Assembly: GCA_035263865.1 (NCBI GenBank)
Contig: DATFQX010000449.1
Span: 1 to 25,634, forward strand
Source: VAZQ01 sp035263865
GTDB taxonomy: Bacteria > Pseudomonadota > Alphaproteobacteria > Rhizobiales > Xanthobacteraceae
Direction of reading: 5' to 3'
DNA: 25,634 nt
The translations under genes were made by a program, and so were the position numbers. Shown here in pieces: positions 22,449 through 25,634 of this stretch. Within the stretch, counting starts at the first letter, position 1. Each line of letters starts with the position of its first letter. The notes beneath the pieces are model-generated. The model ran no database searches and was not told the DNA's origin. It saw only the letters and a program-made list of their open reading frames with translations.

Positions 22449-23642
22449 GTGGCGCCCTCGCGCAGCGTCATGATTGCCGGCGCGGGGATCGGAGGACTCA
22501 CCGCCGCGCTGGCGCTTGCGCAACATGGGTTTTCCGTCGCGATCTTTGACCAGGCGCAAAAGCTCGAAGAGATCGGGGCCGGCATTCAGCTCTCGCCCAA
22601 TGCATCGCGCATCTTGATCGGGCTGGGGCTGGAAAAACAATTGCAGCGGCATGTCGTCGCTCCCGAGGAGCTTCGCATTCACGACGCGCGCACCGCGCGC
22701 GTGCTCGCGCGCGCGCCGCTCGGCGCAGCCGCTGAGCAGCGCTACAGCGCCCCTTATTGGGTCATTCATCGCGGTGACCTGCAAGCCGTACTGATCGAGG
22801 CGGTGCGCGCCCAGCCCGGCATCGCATTTCATCTTGGGACCAGAGTCGAGGATTTCACGTCCGACGCGAACGGGGTCACCATTTCTGCGCGTTCCGCACG
22901 GCATCGCTTCGAGGATGGCGGCGTGGCGCTGATTGCCGCGGACGGATTGTGGTCGACCTTGCGACGCAACCTGGGTCATCGGCGCGAGCCGCGCTTCGCA
23001 CGCCACTGCGCCTGGCGTGCGGTTGCTCCAGCCGAGACCCTCGCGCCGGAACTGCGAGTGCCCGCGATCAATCTCTGGCTGGGCAGCAGGGCCCATCTGG
23101 TCCATTACCCGGTGCGCGGCGGAAAGCTTATCAACATCGTTGCGATCATCCGCGACGAGTGGCGCGAGGCGGGCTGGAGCGCGAGCGGCGAGCGGGCAGA
23201 AATCCTCGCCCGCTTTGCGAACTCGGTCTGGTCGGCGCCGGCGCGCGCCATTGTTGCAGCGCCGCGGGACTGGCAGAAATGGGCGCTCTTCGATGCCGCG
23301 CCGCTTGCCTATTGGGGCAAGGGCGCCGTGACCCTGTTGGGAGATGCGGCCCATCCCATGTTGCCCTATCTCGCGCAGGGCGCCGCCATGGCAATCGAGG
23401 ACGCGGTCGTGCTGGCACAGCGACTTGCGGAAATGCGCGCCGATCCGGTAGGCACAATACGCCGTTACGAAGCGGAGCGGCGCTCCCGCACCGCGCGCGC
23501 GCAACGCGCGGCGCGCCGCAATGGGCGCGTTTATCAAATCGGCGGACCGGCCGGCGCTCTGCGCAACATCGCGCTAACCGCCATCGGCGGCAAGCGGCTG
23601 CTCGCGCGCTACGACTGGCTCTATGGCTGGACGCCCGCCTAA
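22449..23642 (+). CDS. FAD-dependent monooxygenase (salicylate hydroxylase-like)
   Basis: I choose GTG 22449 (397 aa), because GGAGG lies eight bases upstream; the ATG at 22434 adds five residues but has AGGA only two bases away. The fold is the class A flavoprotein hydroxylase: dinucleotide-binding GAGIGGLTAALALAQHG (11-27), the conserved EEIGAGIQLSPNASRIL, the IAADGLWSTLRR (DG) motif and the FAD ribityl site GDAAHPMLPYLAQGAAMAIE (298-317). Members add one O atom to aromatic or related substrates with NAD(P)H; this subgroup is often labelled salicylate hydroxylase-like without proof. The length is usual. It is cytosolic. The next gene, a methionine synthase homologue, starts 21 bp downstream, so the three genes are probably one operon. 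Confidence 0.92.
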   Translation: MAPSRSVMIAGAGIGGLTAALALAQHGFSVAIFDQAQKLEEIGAGIQLSPNASRILIGLGLEKQLQRHVVAPEELRIHDARTARVLARAPLGAAAEQRYSAPYWVIHRGDLQAVLIEAVRAQPGIAFHLGTRVEDFTSDANGVTISARSARHRFEDGGVALIAADGLWSTLRRNLGHRREPRFARHCAWRAVAPAETLAPELRVPAINLWLGSRAHLVHYPVRGGKLINIVAIIRDEWREAGWSASGERAEILARFANSVWSAPARAIVAAPRDWQKWALFDAAPLAYWGKGAVTLLGDAAHPMLPYLAQGAAMAIEDAVVLAQRLAEMRADPVGTIRRYEAERRSRTARAQRAARRNGRVYQIGGPAGALRNIALTAIGGKRLLARYDWLYGWTPA

Positions 23643-23663
23643 GGCTGTAGCATTCATCTCAGT

Positions 23664-24689
23664 ATGGCCCTGTTTGCAACCACCATTGCTGGAAGTCTGC
23701 CGAAGCCCGCCTGGCTCGCCGAGCCGAACAAATTGTGGCCGGCATGGCGGGCCGACGGTTCCGCACTTGAGGAGGCCAAGCGCGACGCCACGTTGCTTGC
23801 GCTGAAGCTGCAGGAGGACTGCGGCATCGACGTCGTCAGCGATGGCGAGCAATCGCGCCAGCATTTCGTGCACGGCTTTTTGGAGTTGGTCGAGGGAATT
23901 GACTTCGCGCGCAAGGTCGAAATCGGGATTCGCGCCGATCGCTATAAGGCGATGGTCCCGACCGTCACGGCGGCGCTGCGCCTCAAGTCGCGCGTGCATT
24001 CCCGCGAGGCGCAGCTCGCGCGCGCCCACACCAAACGCAAATTGAAATTCACGTTGCCGGGCCCGATGACCATCGTGGATACGGTTGCGGATGCGCATTA
24101 CGGCGATCGCGTGAGGATGGCGATGGCTTTCGCCGACCTGCTCAATGGCGAGGCGCGCGCGCTCGAAGCCGATGGGGTCGATGTCATCCAGTTCGACGAG
24201 CCGGCGTTCAACGTCTATCTGCGCGAGGTCGAAGATTGGGGCATCGATGCGCTGCATCGGGCCATCGAGGGTCTGACCTGCACAACCGCCGTACACATTT
24301 GCTACGGCTACGGCATCAAGGCCAACATCGATTGGAAGACGACGCTTGGCAACGAATGGCGCCAATACGAGCAAATTTTTCCGGCACTCGCCAAAAGCCG
24401 GATCGACGAGGTTTCGGTCGAATGCCGCAACTCCCGTGTTCCGGCCGGCTTGTTGAAACTGCTCGATGGCAAGGTTGTGCAGGTGGGTGCCGTCGATGTG
24501 GCAAATGAGGAGATCGAGACGCCGGATGAGGTCGCTGCCGTCATAGCCGAGGCGGCAAAATATCTGCCCAAGGAGGCCATCATCGCCAGCACGAATTGCG
24601 GCATGGCACCGATGCGGCGCGATATTGCATTCGGCAAGCTCGCCGCGCTCGGCAAAGGTGCGGAACTCGCGCGCAAACGACTTGGCTAA
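23664..24689 (+). CDS. Short MetE-core methionine synthase, MesD-like
   Basis: A 341-aa protein corresponding to the C-terminal, catalytic (beta-alpha)8 half of cobalamin-independent methionine synthase, without the N-terminal half of MetE. The zinc ligands are visible: His211 and Cys213 in VHICYGYGIK, Glu253 in SVECRNS, and Cys312 in STNCGMAPM. Other conserved stretches are AGSLPKPAWLAEP, DGEQSRQHFVHG, FTLPGPMTIVDT and IQFDEPAFNV. It should methylate homocysteine to methionine, with a donor other than folylpolyglutamate. From memory the whole pattern resembles the folate-independent MesD group, which was described as needing the partner MesX (DUF1852); no DUF1852-like gene is in the window. 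There is no clear ribosome site before ATG 23664, so coupling to the upstream monooxygenase is likely. Its stop overlaps the convergent stop of the next gene. Confidence 0.9.
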   Translation: MALFATTIAGSLPKPAWLAEPNKLWPAWRADGSALEEAKRDATLLALKLQEDCGIDVVSDGEQSRQHFVHGFLELVEGIDFARKVEIGIRADRYKAMVPTVTAALRLKSRVHSREAQLARAHTKRKLKFTLPGPMTIVDTVADAHYGDRVRMAMAFADLLNGEARALEADGVDVIQFDEPAFNVYLREVEDWGIDALHRAIEGLTCTTAVHICYGYGIKANIDWKTTLGNEWRQYEQIFPALAKSRIDEVSVECRNSRVPAGLLKLLDGKVVQVGAVDVANEEIETPDEVAAVIAEAAKYLPKEAIIASTNCGMAPMRRDIAFGKLAALGKGAELARKRLG

Positions 24690-25420
24690 GCTAGGTGCCG
24701 AGCCAATTTGTCCAGCGTCGTGAACCCGATCTCCACGGCGCCAAAGCCGATTTTGGCGTTGCGCTGCTCCACGGTCGGATGCAGTTGACGCAAGGTCAGC
24801 ACGGTCTTGCCATTGCTCTGTGCATCGAACGTGACGGTGACGCGAAAGCGAGCGGGATCATCGTCGATGTCAGACCCATGCTCGATCTCAAGCAACCGCG
24901 GTGCCTCGACGCGCAGGAACACCATGCGGTTCTCATAGCGCGTGCCGTCCGGTCCGACGTAGACGAAGCGCCAGCGACCACCGGGGCGGATATCGATCTC
25001 AAGGGTTTCGCTCTTGAAGCCCTCCGGCGAGAACCACTGCGAGATCTGTGTAGGATCGTTCCACGCCTGGAACACGCGCTCCTGCGGCGCGTCGATCACG
25101 CGCGTGATCACTATTTCCCGGTCCAGTGACCACGTCAGGAAGCGCTCAAGGCGGTCGAAGCGCGCTTCCCAAGCGCGCTGTGTGAAGTTCAGCCAGGTCA
25201 TTGCCTCAGCGAGGCGTTCCGGCCGGATCTGACAGGGGCGGCGTTGCCCATCGCGCCGGCGCAAAATGAGTCCTGCGTGCTCCAACACCTTCAAATGCTG
25301 CGAGACAGCCGGCAGGCTCATGGCAAAGGGCTGCGCAATCTCCTGCACGGTCATTTCGCCCTGGTCCGCGAGATGAGTTAGAATCGCCAGGCGCGTGGGT
25401 GAAGCGACCGGCGCTGCCAT
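24686..25420 (-). CDS. ArsR-type HTH regulator fused to SRPBCC (AHSA1) domain
   Basis: A 244-aa two-domain protein. Residues about 5-65 are a winged helix of the ArsR group (SPTRLAILTHLADQGEMTVQ, PFAMSLPAVSQHLKVLEHAG, LILRRRDGQRR). Residues about 103-244 are an AHSA1/START-like SRPBCC domain (VITRVIDAPQERVFQAWNDP, ISQWFSPEGF, DIRPGGRWRFVYVGPDG) that binds hydrophobic ligands in a cavity. Such pairs are often separate neighbouring genes; here they are one. No ELCVCDL metal-binding motif is present, so metal sensing is unlikely. The N-terminus is short: an in-frame stop lies two codons before ATG 25420, and AAGGA abuts the ATG, so translation may be leaderless or coupled to the upstream ATPase gene, whose stop is 18 bp away. 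The regulatory target is unknown. Confidence 0.9.
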   Translation of the reverse strand: MAAPVASPTRLAILTHLADQGEMTVQEIAQPFAMSLPAVSQHLKVLEHAGLILRRRDGQRRPCQIRPERLAEAMTWLNFTQRAWEARFDRLERFLTWSLDREIVITRVIDAPQERVFQAWNDPTQISQWFSPEGFKSETLEIDIRPGGRWRFVYVGPDGTRYENRMVFLRVEAPRLLEIEHGSDIDDDPARFRVTVTFDAQSNGKTVLTLRQLHPTVEQRNAKIGFGAVEIGFTTLDKLARHLA

Positions 25421-25438
25421 TCCTTAAGCGGAGAATCT

Positions 25439-25634
25439 TCACAAGGGAATTCGCCGCAATCGCAAGGAATTTCCCACCACACTGACCGACGATAGCGCCA
25501 TCGCTGCCGCGGCAATGATGGGCGACAGCAGGATGCCGAACACTGGATAGAGGGCGCCTGCGGCGATCGGCACGCCCGCCGCGTTGTAGATGAAGGCGAA
25601 GAACAAATTCTGGCGGATGTTGCGCATCGTCGCT
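25439..25634 (-). CDS. Heavy-metal (copper-type) translocating P-type ATPase, 3' end only
   Basis: The last 64 residues of a membrane pump, cut by the window edge and still open there (frame enters at base 25633). It contains NIRQNLFFAFIYNAAGVPIA, the P1B-type pattern with the conserved YN in the seventh transmembrane segment, then LYPVFGILLSPIIAAAAMALSSVSVV with the MxxSS metal-site motif in the last segment, and NSLRLRR at the end. This combination (YN and MxxSS) is typical of CopA-type Cu(I) exporters. The N-terminal metal-binding domains and ATP-binding core are outside the window. The fused ArsR-SRPBCC gene follows by 18 bp on the same strand. Confidence 0.9.
   Translation of the reverse strand, partial: ATMRNIRQNLFFAFIYNAAGVPIAAGALYPVFGILLSPIIAAAAMALSSVSVVGNSLRLRRIPL

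Noticed and set aside
22086..23537. 483-codon minus-strand open frame opposite the FAD monooxygenase
   Set aside because: Antisense of a gene with complete FAD motifs; the translated product is Arg/Ala/His-rich without motif.

Overview
The window is GC-rich (GC-ending codons predominate) and looks like chromosomal DNA of an alphaproteobacterium of the Hyphomicrobiales (Rhizobiales), close to the Bradyrhizobium/Xanthobacteraceae group. This rests on several lineage-typical families occurring together: a Porin_2-type major porin, tandem DUF3551 secreted mini-proteins, a bacterial transglutaminase-like cysteine peptidase, a DUF3126 protein next to cysE, a zf-CHCC zinc-finger protein, and a palindromic intergenic repeat of the GTCAT...ATGAC type. 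All names come from reading motifs; no database search was run.

Bases 1-13721 are dominated by tetratricopeptide-repeat (TPR) proteins with a C-terminal catalytic-type domain. After the 3' part of a soluble lytic transglycosylase come two convergent TPR/heptosyltransferase-like (GT9-fold) genes whose stop codons overlap in a CTAG. A tandem pair of secreted DUF3551 proteins follows, then an 827-aa TPR/O-GlcNAc-transferase (SPINDLY, GT41) protein. A divergent alpha/beta hydrolase and a major porin with a clear terminator separate these from a fourth TPR protein fused to a SAM methyltransferase. Three TPR-glycosyltransferase-like genes and one TPR-methyltransferase within about 12 kb suggest a sugar- or protein-modification island; the acceptor is unknown. 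This is the best candidate for an undescribed system in the window.

Bases 13891-18249 hold small housekeeping or envelope genes: a two-CBS-domain protein, a rhomboid protease, a secreted transglutaminase-like peptidase whose ribosome-binding site lies inside a perfect 9-bp hairpin, a gamma-class carbonic anhydrase, an unannotated 41-aa membrane microprotein, and a single-pass membrane protein. A perfect TTAA-N7-TTAA (CtrA-type) site lies between the last two.

Bases 18315-21975 form a minus-strand group: a membrane protein, an alpha/beta hydrolase, a possible 32-aa microprotein, serine acetyltransferase (cysE), and a protein made of two tandem DUF3126 domains. Bases 22176-24689 form a tight plus-strand trio: zf-CHCC zinc finger, FAD monooxygenase, and a short MetE-core methionine synthase resembling MesD. 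It meets head-on an ArsR-SRPBCC fusion gene lying 18 bp downstream of the truncated end of a heavy-metal P-type ATPase. No tRNA, rRNA, CRISPR array, insertion sequence or integrase was seen.
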